A DNA stretch of 27,621 nucleotides from JAISGQ01 sp045534445 (GTDB lineage: Bacteria; Bacillota; Clostridia; Oscillospirales; Acutalibacteraceae): contig JAZSJQ010000050.1 of NCBI GenBank assembly GCA_045534445.1, positions 1 through 27,621 of the forward strand, read 5' to 3'. Shown here one piece after another: positions 21,311 to 27,621 of the stretch. Within the stretch, counting starts at the first letter, position 1. Each line of letters begins with the position of its first letter. A program made the translations under genes and the position numbers. The notes under the pieces are model-generated. The model did not search any database and was not told the origin of the DNA. It was given only the letters and a program-made list of their open reading frames with translations.

Positions 21311-23362
21311 CTATCCGATCAGCAATTTCTGAGAAAACAGAGCCTTTAACGACAGCTTTTTCTGTGTGCCGTTTTCAAATTCAACAGTAATTATATCACC
21401 TTTTCGTTCGGTTATCTTTCCGGAGCCGAGAAGCCGGTGCATTATAACAGAACCCTCGGTACACTTGCTGAGAAAATCCTCGGTGATATTCTCAGCGGAA
21501 ACAGCCCTCTTATCACTGCACAGAAGCTCACTGCAGAAGGAGGATTCCTCGTTGTCATAAGTCAGCAGACAAAGCCTGTTTTTTGCACGGGTAATGCCTA
21601 CATAGAAAAGTCTGCGTTCTTCCTCATAACAGCGCAGGGTGTCCTCGCTGTGGTGATTTGGGTTTGTTACAACAATTTCAGGGAACATACCGTCAAGCAC
21701 ATCTATAAGATAAACCGTATCGTACTCAAGTCCCTTGCTTGAATGTATGGTGGAGAGGATGATTCCGCTTTCGTAAGAGGGAGCGGCTGAAACCAGCCGC
21801 TCAAGCTCATCGAGCCTTCTGAGAAGCCCCATTGGAGTCAGCTCATTCATACCTATGGCGGATAGAATAGAGATCTTTTCTGTCTTCATGCCCATGCGGT
21901 CAAGATAGTCAGAATAACCCATCATGTTGAATATACGGGAAATGACCTTATCGCCCCGTTCATTAAGAATGGAATCCAGCTGAGCCTTTAGTGTTCGACA
22001 GCCCCTGAGTACGCCGGGAGACACCTCGACGGAAGAAAAAAGCGCATTCCACACGGAGGTGCCGTTTCTCTGACTTGCCTCGCAGGCAGAGGTCGCGGCG
22101 GCACGGCTGAGATATGTTGATAATTTATAATATATCTGCATGAATGCATCTGTGTCGCAGGGGTCATAGGCAAAGCGGATTATGGTCTTAATGTCCTGGA
22201 CTATGCGGTGAGAGAAAAAAGTCATATCGCCTGCCCGCATTCTGAAAGGCACACCGTTTCGCTCAAAAATATCCGCAAGGGGAAGCGCGCTTTCGTTGTC
22301 GCGGTAAAGAATGGCTGTGTCAGAGGGGCATTCCTTTGCAATGCGGAGAAAATAAGCGTACTGATCGAGCTTTGAGGAAAGGGCGATTTTCTTAATTATA
22401 TCGCGATCATTGCGGGCGGCACGCATCGTCTTTTTGTGTCTGCCTGTGTTTTTGCTTATGAAGCTGTCGGCTGCGCCTACTATCTTGGCGCCCGAGCGGA
22501 AGTTTTCCTCCATCAGAAGCACTTTTGCGCTTTTATGATCCTTCTCAAAGGAGGTGAGTGCCTGAGGATATGCGGCACGGAAGCCGTATATGCTCTGATC
22601 CTCGTCACCCACCATAAAGAGATTACCTTCTTTTCCTGCCAGAAGAGAGATTATCTTATGCTGGATCTTAGAGGTGTCCTGGGCTTCATCAACACATATG
22701 TAGCGGTAACGCTCCTGAATACGGCTGAGTATCTGAGGATAACGTTCAATGATCCGCAGGGCATATATCATCTGATCATCGTAGTCCATCAGCCTCTGAG
22801 CCTTGAGAGTATCGCAGTACTTTCGGTACATTGAAGAAAAAGAGGCGGTTTCTCCGTCAAGTTCTTTTATTTCTTCTTCTTTAAGCATCATGTTCTTGGC
22901 ATAGGTTATGAGAGTGCGAAGACTCTTTATATCGCTTTCTGTAGGGAAATTTCCCGTAACCTCACGGTAGACTGAGGAAAGCAGGGAAGAGGTCTCCTTT
23001 TCCCCGGTAATAAGCTCAAAGGCACGGCTGCCGCCCAGCTTTTCATAGGTGCGTATGATTCTTGAACACACACCGTTTATGGTGCGGAATTCAAGGCCGC
23101 TGCACGCTTCCTCTCCGAAATAAGAAGAAAAACGGGCGCGCATATCCCTTGTGGCAGCAACAGTGTAAGTCATGGTAAGGATAGAATGAGGATCGATTCC
23201 TTTGCAGAATATCATATATCCGAGCCTTGCCACGAGTACAGTTGTCTTGCCGCTTCCGGGTACCGCAAGCAGCAGTACGGCTCCATCGGTCTCCCTGACT
23301 GCAGCGCTTTGCTGCTCGTTGAGCTTTATATTGAATTTTTCCGTAAATTGCTCGTAAGTCAC
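21311..23362 (-). CDS. UvrD/PcrA-type 3'-5' DNA helicase
   Basis: A superfamily 1A helicase of 683 residues. Seen motifs in order: Q-motif NEQQSAAV (15-22), Walker A AVPGSGKTT (33-41), TMTYTVAATRDM (Ia), VDEAQDTS (II), VGDEDQSIYGFR (III), ENFRSG (IV), STIHSSKGLEYDTVYLI (V) and YVGITRAKNRL (VI). The C-terminal ~50 residues (GSVIMHRLLGSGKITERKGDIITVEFENGTQKKL in part) resemble the PcrA tudor-like domain that contacts RNA polymerase. The GTG start at 23362 has GGGAG 8 nt upstream; a TTG at 23377 in frame overlaps that site. It is shorter than PcrA (about 730), so it may be a second, PcrA-like paralogue. It appears monocistronic. Confidence 0.9.
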   Translation of the reverse strand: MTYEQFTEKFNIKLNEQQSAAVRETDGAVLLLAVPGSGKTTVLVARLGYMIFCKGIDPHSILTMTYTVAATRDMRARFSSYFGEEACSGLEFRTINGVCSRIIRTYEKLGGSRAFELITGEKETSSLLSSVYREVTGNFPTESDIKSLRTLITYAKNMMLKEEEIKELDGETASFSSMYRKYCDTLKAQRLMDYDDQMIYALRIIERYPQILSRIQERYRYICVDEAQDTSKIQHKIISLLAGKEGNLFMVGDEDQSIYGFRAAYPQALTSFEKDHKSAKVLLMEENFRSGAKIVGAADSFISKNTGRHKKTMRAARNDRDIIKKIALSSKLDQYAYFLRIAKECPSDTAILYRDNESALPLADIFERNGVPFRMRAGDMTFFSHRIVQDIKTIIRFAYDPCDTDAFMQIYYKLSTYLSRAAATSACEASQRNGTSVWNALFSSVEVSPGVLRGCRTLKAQLDSILNERGDKVISRIFNMMGYSDYLDRMGMKTEKISILSAIGMNELTPMGLLRRLDELERLVSAAPSYESGIILSTIHSSKGLEYDTVYLIDVLDGMFPEIVVTNPNHHSEDTLRCYEEERRLFYVGITRAKNRLCLLTYDNEESSFCSELLCSDKRAVSAENITEDFLSKCTEGSVIMHRLLGSGKITERKGDIITVEFENGTQKKLSLKALFSQKLLIG

Positions 23363-23399
23363 AGAAAAAACTCCCAATTCATAATTAATGCCGCAGACA

Positions 23400-23428
23400 A
23401 TTATATATTAAAATAAAATAGTGTGCAA
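23400..23428 (-). promoter_or_regulatory. Candidate promoter of the helicase gene
   Basis: On the minus strand TTGCAC (23428-23423) and a perfect TATAAT (23405-23400) are 17 nt apart, between the upstream terminator and the GTG start. Confidence 0.55.
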
Positions 23429-23434
23429 TAAAAA

Positions 23435-23463
23435 ATGCATCTGCGCATGAAGCGCAGATGCAT
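23435..23463 (-). terminator. Terminator after the zinc-ribbon membrane protein
   Basis: ATGCATCTGCGC and its exact complement form a 12-bp stem with a 5-nt loop. TTTTTTATTG follows on the minus strand. Confidence 0.92.
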
Positions 23464-23474
23464 GAAAAATCGAT

Positions 23475-23966
23475 TTATTTAATGATCTTGAATCCGCTGA
23501 TGAAAGGAAGCTCTCTGCAGCGACCCTTGACCACGTTCACGATACCGATGATCATGAATGCAAGGCAGATAAGACCGACAACAGCAGAAACGATCCAACC
23601 AAGGATACCGCCGATGATGGGGATTATTCCGATCACAGCACAGATGATGACGAGTACGACTTCGATGATGAAGAGGTTAAGACCTCTTACAGCGTGATAG
23701 CGTGCAAACTTGGAATCCTTTGCACAGAAAAAGGGGATAAGTGCAAGAGGACCGATATATGCGAGGAGAGAGATGAGCATATTGTTCTTGATGTCTCCTG
23801 CATCTACAGAGCCGGTGGTGTCCTCAGTGTTGAAAGCCATGTTGTAAAGATCGTTGGCATCGAAACCGGCGGAGGTGTTTGCCTTTGCCTTGTTTTCAGC
23901 GCCGCAGTTGGGGCAGGCGGAGAGATTCTCGTCATAGCCCTGACCGCACTTGGTACAAAATACCAT
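23475..23966 (-). CDS. Zinc-ribbon membrane protein, DUF4870-like
   Basis: A 163-residue protein. Residues 1-23 are a double-CxxC zinc ribbon (CTKCGQGYDENLSACPNC). A polar linker follows to about 62, then a hydrophobic domain with three to four helices (about 63-150): NMLISLLAYIGPLALIPFF, a polar KDSKFARYHAVRGLNL turn, and two long glycine/isoleucine-rich helices. The 'la.lgpl..iP......s.f.rfHa.qgl.l' pattern is that of DUF4870/Tic20-like proteins. The function is unknown. AAGGGAG is about 10 nt before the ATG. It has its own promoter and terminator and so forms a single-gene unit. Confidence 0.78.
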   Translation of the reverse strand: MVFCTKCGQGYDENLSACPNCGAENKAKANTSAGFDANDLYNMAFNTEDTTGSVDAGDIKNNMLISLLAYIGPLALIPFFCAKDSKFARYHAVRGLNLFIIEVVLVIICAVIGIIPIIGGILGWIVSAVVGLICLAFMIIGIVNVVKGRCRELPFISGFKIIK

Positions 23967-24002
23967 TGTTGGAAGACTCCCTTCAAATTATTATCGGAAG
24001 AT

Positions 24003-24031
24003 ATTATATTCGCATAACTGCGATTTGTCGA
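24003..24031 (-). promoter_or_regulatory. Promoter of the zinc-ribbon membrane protein gene
   Basis: On the minus strand TCGACA (24031-24026) and TATAAT (24008-24003) are 17 nt apart, 11 of 12 consensus bases. It begins inside the short gap after the GtrA-family gene, for which no separate terminator is visible. Confidence 0.75.
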
Positions 24032-24047
24032 GTGGTTTCATGAAAAA

Positions 24048-24491
24048 TTACGAATTATTGTCAGGTCTGTTTCTGAAAATGACAAGCTTGCTTGCAAAAT
24101 AGTTGAAAATAACCACTACGACTGCACATATTAGCTTTGTAACAATGCTGCCGAGTTTTCCGTCAAAGCCCATCAGCTTCATTATTATAAAAACAATAAG
24201 CTCTGATATGCCGAGAGAAAGCAGGCGGGCGCTGAGAAAAAGCCCGATCTCACGCAAAATACCGTCCTTTTCCTTGCTTTCAAAAACAAATATGCGGTTT
24301 GTGACATACGCGAAAACAACGGCAACACACCAGGCTATGGCAGTGGCGATCATTTCGTCGATGTGCAGAAAATTGTATGCACAGTAGAAAACGATAAAAT
24401 CGACAGCAGTTGTAAGAACGCCGAAAATAAGATACATTATAACTTCGCGGGTCATAAGCTTTTTGAGAATACCGCTCAGCTTTTCCTTCAA
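24048..24491 (-). CDS. GtrA-family membrane protein
   Basis: A 147-residue protein with four transmembrane helices (about 17-37, 45-65, 86-106 and 114-135). The motif VTNRIFVFES after the second helix and the NY...SKLVIFR end are typical of GtrA, a family linked to moving lipid-linked sugars across the membrane for polysaccharide or teichoic acid glycosylation. No glycosyltransferase is adjacent, so the partner is unknown. The start is TTG, supported by GGGAGG 8 nt upstream. Confidence 0.88.
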   Translation of the reverse strand: MKEKLSGILKKLMTREVIMYLIFGVLTTAVDFIVFYCAYNFLHIDEMIATAIAWCVAVVFAYVTNRIFVFESKEKDGILREIGLFLSARLLSLGISELIVFIIMKLMGFDGKLGSIVTKLICAVVVVIFNYFASKLVIFRNRPDNNS

Positions 24492-24520
24492 TGAGACCGC
24501 CTCCCTTCAATAACATATCA

Positions 24521-24549
24521 ATGATATCATAACTTATAAAAAGCGTCAA
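24521..24549 (-). promoter_or_regulatory. Promoter of the GtrA-family gene
   Basis: On the minus strand TTGACG (24549-24544) and TATCAT (24526-24521) are 17 nt apart, with TG one base before the -10. Confidence 0.75.
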
Positions 24550-24564
24550 TGAACAGAAAAAGTT

Positions 24565-24590
24565 AAAAAGCCCTCGAAAGAGGGCTTTTT
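24565..24590 (-). terminator. Second terminator after the HPr-like gene
   Basis: AAAAAGCCCTC, a GAAA loop and GAGGGCTTTTT form an 11-bp stem with U-runs on both sides. It is about 170 nt past the HPr-like stop and just before the GtrA promoter. Confidence 0.85.
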
Positions 24591-24655
24591 AAGGTGTGGA
24601 GAAGAAAAATGATTAGGAAAAATAAGGTAAAATTCATGTGTTGATATATTTTGAC

Positions 24656-24688
24656 ACAAGCTCAGGGGAAATCTCCCCTTGAGCCTGT
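24656..24688 (-). terminator. First hairpin after the HPr-like gene
   Basis: A near-perfect 14-bp stem (ACAAGCTCA-GGGGA pairing with TCCCC-TTGAGCCTGT; one bulge, one mismatch) has an AATC loop. The minus-strand sequence after it, GTCAAAATATAT, is a poor U-tail, so it may be an mRNA-stabilising hairpin with the true stop at 24565-24590. I see no gene in 24590-24760. Confidence 0.5.
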
Positions 24689-24760
24689 GATTGTTGTAGA
24701 CGTAAGAGATGTCCACTCGCAGGTCATTTATCTGACTTACGCTGATTATCCGATGCGGAC

Positions 24761-25078
24761 TTATGCAACGGACTCATCCTCATCTGCATCGCTGTCTGCT
24801 GTTTCGGCAGTGAACAGCTCAACAGACTCGATCTTCTTGTAGAGCTTATACTTGAGGAGAGTGCCCTCGTCCTCGACTCTGTCGCACATGAGAGATGCAT
24901 TTGCGACAACGCCGCCCTTGATGATGCTTGCAAGACCAAGAAGGCTGCAAAGAGTGCTCTTGAGGTTAAGCTTGTCGCCCTCGGGAGTTACAAGATAAAC
25001 ATTGCCCTTGCACTCTTCGACGAGCTTCATGAAATCATTTACTTCAACATTGTTAAGAGACCAAACTGTGCTTCTCAT
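24761..25078 (-). CDS. HPr-like protein lacking the catalytic histidine
   Basis: A 105-residue protein with no transmembrane segment. Residues about 12-62 line up by eye with HPr of the phosphotransferase system: VNDFMKLVEECKGNVYLVTPEGDKLNLKS... against the HPr helix, strand and 'vNlKSimgvmsLgi.kG' block. NLKS (38-41) keeps the position of HPr Ser46, the regulatory phosphorylation site. The His15 loop (G-x-H-A-R-P) is absent and replaced by NNVEVND. The end is an acidic tail (DSDADEDE). It may be a regulatory HPr homologue, like Crh, or a structural relative with another role. AAAGGA lies about 10 nt before the ATG. It overlaps the preceding 28-codon leader ORF by ATGA. Confidence 0.6.
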   Translation of the reverse strand: MRSTVWSLNNVEVNDFMKLVEECKGNVYLVTPEGDKLNLKSTLCSLLGLASIIKGGVVANASLMCDRVEDEGTLLKYKLYKKIESVELFTAETADSDADEDESVA

Positions 25079-25161
25079 AGTAGGATCATCCTTTCCGCGT
25101 TACAATATAATTGTGTTGCTTCATGTATTATCCTGCGAGTGTGTAACCGCGGGGCTCTCAT
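25075..25161 (-). CDS. 28-codon leader ORF, overlapping the HPr-like gene
   Basis: A short frame from ATG at 25161-25159 to TGA at 25077-25075; its TGA overlaps the ATG of the HPr-like gene (ATGA, 4 nt). AGGAGGG stands 4 nt before the ATG, the best ribosome site in the area, and the predicted transcript start is only about 17 nt upstream. The peptide is basic then hydrophobic (MRAPRLHTRRIIHEATQLYC...), with no known domain. The frame is enclosed by a long-range RNA stem, which suggests a leader peptide whose translation controls or couples the next gene. It could be a small protein in its own right. Confidence 0.5.
   Translation of the reverse strand: MRAPRLHTRRIIHEATQLYCNAERMILL
25095..25152 (-). 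promoter_or_regulatory. Long-range stem enclosing the leader ORF
   Basis: On the minus strand CCGCGGTTACA (25152-25142) pairs with TGTAACGCGG (25104-25095), ten base pairs with one bulged G. The 3' arm is directly followed by AAAGGA, the ribosome site of the HPr-like gene. Ribosomes on the leader ORF would melt the stem. Confidence 0.5.
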
Positions 25162-25184
25162 GGCGCCCTCCTGATTACGGCTTC

Positions 25185-25212
25185 ATTATACCACGGTCTT
25201 CGTCAATGTCAA
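25185..25212 (-). promoter_or_regulatory. Strong promoter of the leader ORF / HPr-like gene
   Basis: On the minus strand a perfect TTGACA (25212-25207) and a perfect TATAAT (25190-25185) are 16 nt apart, with TG one base before the -10. It is the closest to consensus of all promoters in the window. Confidence 0.85.
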
Positions 25213-25315
25213 CAACTTTTTATAAAATTATTTGTGCTACTCAACTATACAGTGGTGTTATTTAACTATATTTAATTTTAAAAATATGTACAATATTACC
25301 AATTGTTAATATTTT

Positions 25316-25459
25316 AACATTCTTGCGAAAGAGGAATATATTGTCGTTTGGATGAATTCAGGAAAGGAAAAGGGCAATGCATTTGTTTATATTGATAAGT
25401 ATGGCAGAATTAAATTTGGCAGTGTGAAAGAGGAGTTTTCAAAAGATTATTATCAATAA
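25316..25459 (+). pseudogene. Gene remnant (C-terminal fragment, unknown family)
   Basis: A plus-strand frame runs from after a stop at about 25307 to TAA at 25457-25459, coding for about 47 residues that look like a folded-protein end (ILAKEEYIVVWMNSGKEKGN, then a segment with YIDKYGRIKFGSVKEEF). An ATG lies at 25352 but has no ribosome site, and the sequence just upstream is AT-rich non-coding. I read it as the decayed tail of a lost gene; it could also be a 35-codon ORF. The remaining gap, 25213-25315, is AT-rich and shows nothing I can name. Confidence 0.35.
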
Positions 25460-25482
25460 TATGAAAAAACCTCTGCAAATAC

Positions 25483-25511
25483 TTGCAATCGAAGCCTGTC
25501 TGTGCTACAAT
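25483..25511 (+). promoter_or_regulatory. Promoter of the SRP RNA
   Basis: TTGCAA (25483-25488) and TACAAT (25506-25511) are 17 nt apart, with TG one base before the -10. Transcription should start about 25518, just ahead of the RNA's closing helix. Confidence 0.8.
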
Positions 25512-25530
25512 ACCCATTACTGAAAACAGC

Positions 25531-25672
25531 TAACCTGCGCAGCGGCATGCGGATGCCGGGTCCTGTGCGACAGAGCGACGTGAATCATGTCAGGCGGGGA
25601 ACCGAGCAGCATTAAGCGTTTTGCTTTGGGCGCCGCAGTCAACCTGGTGTCCGTGTGGCGGTGCGCAGGTTA
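25531..25672 (+). ncRNA. ffs: Signal recognition particle RNA
   Basis: The domain IV core is clear: TCAGG (25590-25594), a CGG-GGAA-CCG tetraloop stem (25595-25604) and AGCAG (25605-25609), the Ffh M-domain binding site. TAACCTGCGCA (25531-25541) pairs perfectly with TGCGCAGGTTA (25662-25672) as the closing helix, giving a rod of about 142 nt. This is longer than the 4.5S type (about 114 nt) and much shorter than the Bacillus type (about 270 nt). A 5' hairpin GGCAT-GCGG-ATGCC lies at 25544-25557. GTTTTTA follows the 3' arm and may end the RNA. Its place just before dnaX is a recurrent arrangement. Confidence 0.9.
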
Positions 25673-25703
25673 TGTTTTTAATTAAAGAAACGAGGTGAAG
25701 AGT

Positions 25704-27266
25704 GTGTATCAGGTTCTGTACAGAAAATGGCGACCGAAAACCTTTGATGATGTTTACGGACAGCCCCAGGTAACAATGACCCTTTTAAGTGAGCTTAAAG
25801 GAAACAAGCTTGCCCACGCATATCTCTTCACGGGAACAAGAGGAACGGGCAAGACCACCTGCGCAAAGATACTTGCAAAGGCAGTCAACTGCCTGCACCC
25901 CATAGACGGTAACCCCTGCAACGAATGCGAGATATGCCGCGGCATAGAGGACGAGAGCATAACCGACGTAATCGAGATGGACGCAGCATCAAACAACGGT
26001 GTTGACGATATCCGAATGCTTCGCGACAAAGTCAATTTCACACCCACAGCCTGCAAGTATCTCGTATACATTATAGATGAGGTGCATATGCTCTCAACGG
26101 CTGCATTCAATGCACTGCTCAAGACCCTTGAAGAGCCCCCTGCATATGTAATGTTCATTCTTGCAACTACCGAGGAGCATAAAATCCCTGCAACCATACT
26201 TTCAAGATGTCAGAAGCTTAATTTCAAGCGCATAGCACCTGAGGATATAGCCGACAGACTGAAATATATCGCAAGCGAGGAAGGAGCCCTGCTGGAGGAC
26301 GATGCGGCAACGCTGATAGCCCGTCTTGCAGACGGGGGTATGCGTGATGCGATTTCCCTTCTCGACCAGTGCCTTGTACGTGACCGAGAGGTAACGGAGG
26401 ACGTAGTAATTGCAACAGCAGGAATGGCGGGAACAGATCACCTTTTCGAGCTGTCGAGACTGGTGTCCTGCGGTGACTGCGCAGGAATAATCGAGTATAT
26501 AGCCACTCTTTATTCTGAGGCAAAGGATCTCTACAGAGTGTGCGAGGAGCTTATAAACCACTTCCGCTCACTGATGATAATAAATTCTGTGCAGAAGCCG
26601 GAGGCAGTGCTGACTGTGTCAACCGCAGAGCTGAAAAGGCTCACGGAGGATGCACAGAGATACACCCTTTCCCAGACAATAAATATAATAGAAACACTCA
26701 ATACGGTTCTCGAGCGCATGAGCCGAGGCGCTTCACGCAGAGCGGAGCTTGAAATGAGCCTTATCCGCATTTCCCGCGAACTGCAGAAGACCGACACAGG
26801 CGACCTTGCCGCCCGTGTGGCAGCTCTTGAAAAACAGATAAAGTCGGGTGTTTTCATGAAGCAGATGAGTGCTGACGATGCACCTCAGAAGCCCATGGCA
26901 TCACCTGTGCTTCCCAAGCTTCAGGTGCAGGAGCTCAGCGACAGAGCAGTCCCCTTTGAGGAGTGGACGAGGGTTCTCTCACTTCTTGAGGAACGTCGTG
27001 AGGGTGCTATTTTCGCAGCTCTTTCGGGCTCAAGAGCTTACACAAGCGATGATTATCTTCTTGTTGACTGTAACGATTTCGGTGCAGAAATGCTCAGACA
27101 GGCGCGAGTCAAGAACAATCTTCGCGCAATAATCACAGAAGTCACGGGTAAGCAGTACCGCCTCGGACCCTACAGACCCAGTGAGAGCGGAGCAACCCCT
27201 GAAAACAGCGCAGGACAGGCGCTGATAGAAAGACTTAAAAGCAACGGAATAGAGTCGCAAGACTGA
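25704..27266 (+). CDS. dnaX: DNA polymerase III subunit gamma/tau
   Basis: Clamp-loader ATPase that loads the sliding clamp and, as tau, links the replicase parts. With the GTG start at 25704 it has 520 residues and begins MYQVLYRKWRPKTFDDVYGQ, the usual DnaX start. Walker A GTRGTGKTT is at 44-52, the zinc module at Cys63/72/75/78, the DExx box YIIDEVHML (about 122-130), the sensor TTEEHKIP and the SRC arginine finger ILSRCQKL. A helical collar follows (about 220-360), then a linker and a small C-terminal domain. An in-frame GTG at 25695 lies within the GAGGTG ribosome site, so 25704 is preferred. It is probably cotranscribed with ybaB 27 nt downstream. Confidence 0.95.
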   Translation: MYQVLYRKWRPKTFDDVYGQPQVTMTLLSELKGNKLAHAYLFTGTRGTGKTTCAKILAKAVNCLHPIDGNPCNECEICRGIEDESITDVIEMDAASNNGVDDIRMLRDKVNFTPTACKYLVYIIDEVHMLSTAAFNALLKTLEEPPAYVMFILATTEEHKIPATILSRCQKLNFKRIAPEDIADRLKYIASEEGALLEDDAATLIARLADGGMRDAISLLDQCLVRDREVTEDVVIATAGMAGTDHLFELSRLVSCGDCAGIIEYIATLYSEAKDLYRVCEELINHFRSLMIINSVQKPEAVLTVSTAELKRLTEDAQRYTLSQTINIIETLNTVLERMSRGASRRAELEMSLIRISRELQKTDTGDLAARVAALEKQIKSGVFMKQMSADDAPQKPMASPVLPKLQVQELSDRAVPFEEWTRVLSLLEERREGAIFAALSGSRAYTSDDYLLVDCNDFGAEMLRQARVKNNLRAIITEVTGKQYRLGPYRPSESGATPENSAGQALIERLKSNGIESQD

Positions 27267-27293
27267 ATAAAAACACAAACGGAGGACAATACT

Positions 27294-27621
27294 ATGAAAT
27301 CAAGATTACCCGCAGGTTACGGCGGCGGAATGCCGAACAATATGAGCAGCCTTGCACGTCAGGCACAGAAGATGCAGGAAGAGATGGAAAAAATCACCGA
27401 AGAGCTCAATGCAAAGGAATATGAAGTCAGCTCCGGCGGTAATGCAGTTGTCGTAAAGATGACAGGTGCAATGGAAGTAAAGGGCATTGAGATAAAGCCC
27501 GAGGTCGTAGATCCCGAGGATACCGAAATGCTGGGCGATCTTATCACCGCAGCTGTCAATGAGGCTATCCGCCAGATCAATGAGGAAAAGGAAGCCCGTC
27601 TCGGACCCCTTACCGGCGGTC
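27294..27621 (+). CDS. YbaB/EbfC nucleoid-associated protein (cut by window end)
   Basis: The first 109 codons of a small DNA-binding protein that forms tweezer-like dimers. After a glycine-rich start (MKSRLPAGYGGGMPNNMSS) come the family features: the helix ARQAQKMQEEMEKITEELN, the strand block VVVKMTGAMEVKGIEI, PEVVDPEDTEMLGDLI and a C-terminal helix AAVNEAIRQINEEKEARLGPLTGG. It should end within about ten codons. GGAGG lies 8 nt before the ATG. In related genomes recR usually comes next. Confidence 0.93.
   Translation, partial: MKSRLPAGYGGGMPNNMSSLARQAQKMQEEMEKITEELNAKEYEVSSGGNAVVVKMTGAMEVKGIEIKPEVVDPEDTEMLGDLITAAVNEAIRQINEEKEARLGPLTGG

Noticed and set aside
26620..26860. Possible programmed frameshift in dnaX (A-rich runs near 26634 and 26830)
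   Set aside because: Neither run fits an in-frame X XXY YYZ slippery heptamer with a nearby stimulatory site and hairpin; the gene reads through normally.
1..27621. CRISPR arrays, tRNA or rRNA genes, transposases, phage or toxin-antitoxin genes, defence islands
   Set aside because: Read through for regular spaced repeats, conserved RNA cores and signature protein motifs; only the SRP RNA was found, and no such system can be supported.

Overview
The window looks like a chromosomal segment of an anaerobic Clostridia genome, most likely the Oscillospiraceae/Ruminococcaceae group. The reasons are: a ferredoxin-dependent 2-oxoacid oxidoreductase; Gram-positive-type genes (mutS2, recO, era, a yhaO/yhaN-like pair); strong AGGAGG-type ribosome binding sites; frequent TTG/GTG starts; extended -10 promoters; and the order SRP RNA - dnaX - ybaB. 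I see no rRNA, tRNA, CRISPR array, transposase, phage gene or recognisable defence island. It is mostly core genome, and the less ordinary material is in leaders, intergenic repeats and a few small or unusual proteins. Recognition is from sequence motifs alone; no database search was possible.

Layout. 1-216: intergenic, with a repeat-like segment, a 13-bp inverted repeat and a bidirectional terminator. 217-3550 (-): 2-oxoacid:ferredoxin oxidoreductase built from two fused polypeptides (gamma-delta, then alpha-beta). 3666-8724 (-): an operon era - recO - mutS2 - membrane-anchored YpmS-like protein, driven by a good promoter at 8762-8790 and closed by a strong hairpin at 3614-3650. 8862-10607 (-): Na/phosphate cotransporter with a C-terminal PhoU domain; four TTTACA-like hexamers at exact 11-bp spacing lie upstream, as in PhoP boxes. 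10755-14262 (-): SbcCD-like pair (yhaO then yhaN), overlapping by 14 nt.

14263-14730 is a 468-bp divergent spacer that contains an intrinsic terminator not explained by either flanking gene. 14731-16971 (+): HTH-cupin regulator and AMP-forming acyl-CoA synthetase, followed by a three-hairpin intergenic repeat and a terminator. 17121-18008 (+): PflX-type radical SAM protein. 18130-21243 (+): a tight five-gene run of mscL (with an added zinc ribbon), a DUF2752 protein, a lipoprotein cyclophilin, a cytoplasmic cyclophilin and a LemA-like protein, closed by a bidirectional terminator.

21311-23362 (-): UvrD/PcrA-type helicase. 23475-23966 (-): zinc-ribbon/DUF4870-like membrane protein. 24048-24491 (-): GtrA-family protein. 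24761-25161 (-): an HPr-like protein lacking the catalytic histidine, preceded by a 28-codon leader ORF that overlaps it by ATGA and sits inside a long-range stem. 25316-25459: a probable gene remnant. 25483-27621 (+): SRP RNA with its promoter, dnaX, and the start of ybaB, which runs off the window.

The best candidate for something undescribed is the 25075-25212 leader: strong promoter, near-immediate optimal SD, small ORF, translational overlap and an enclosing RNA stem in front of a His-less HPr homologue. Next come the PhoP-box-like array and the possible small RNA between yhaO and the HTH-cupin gene.
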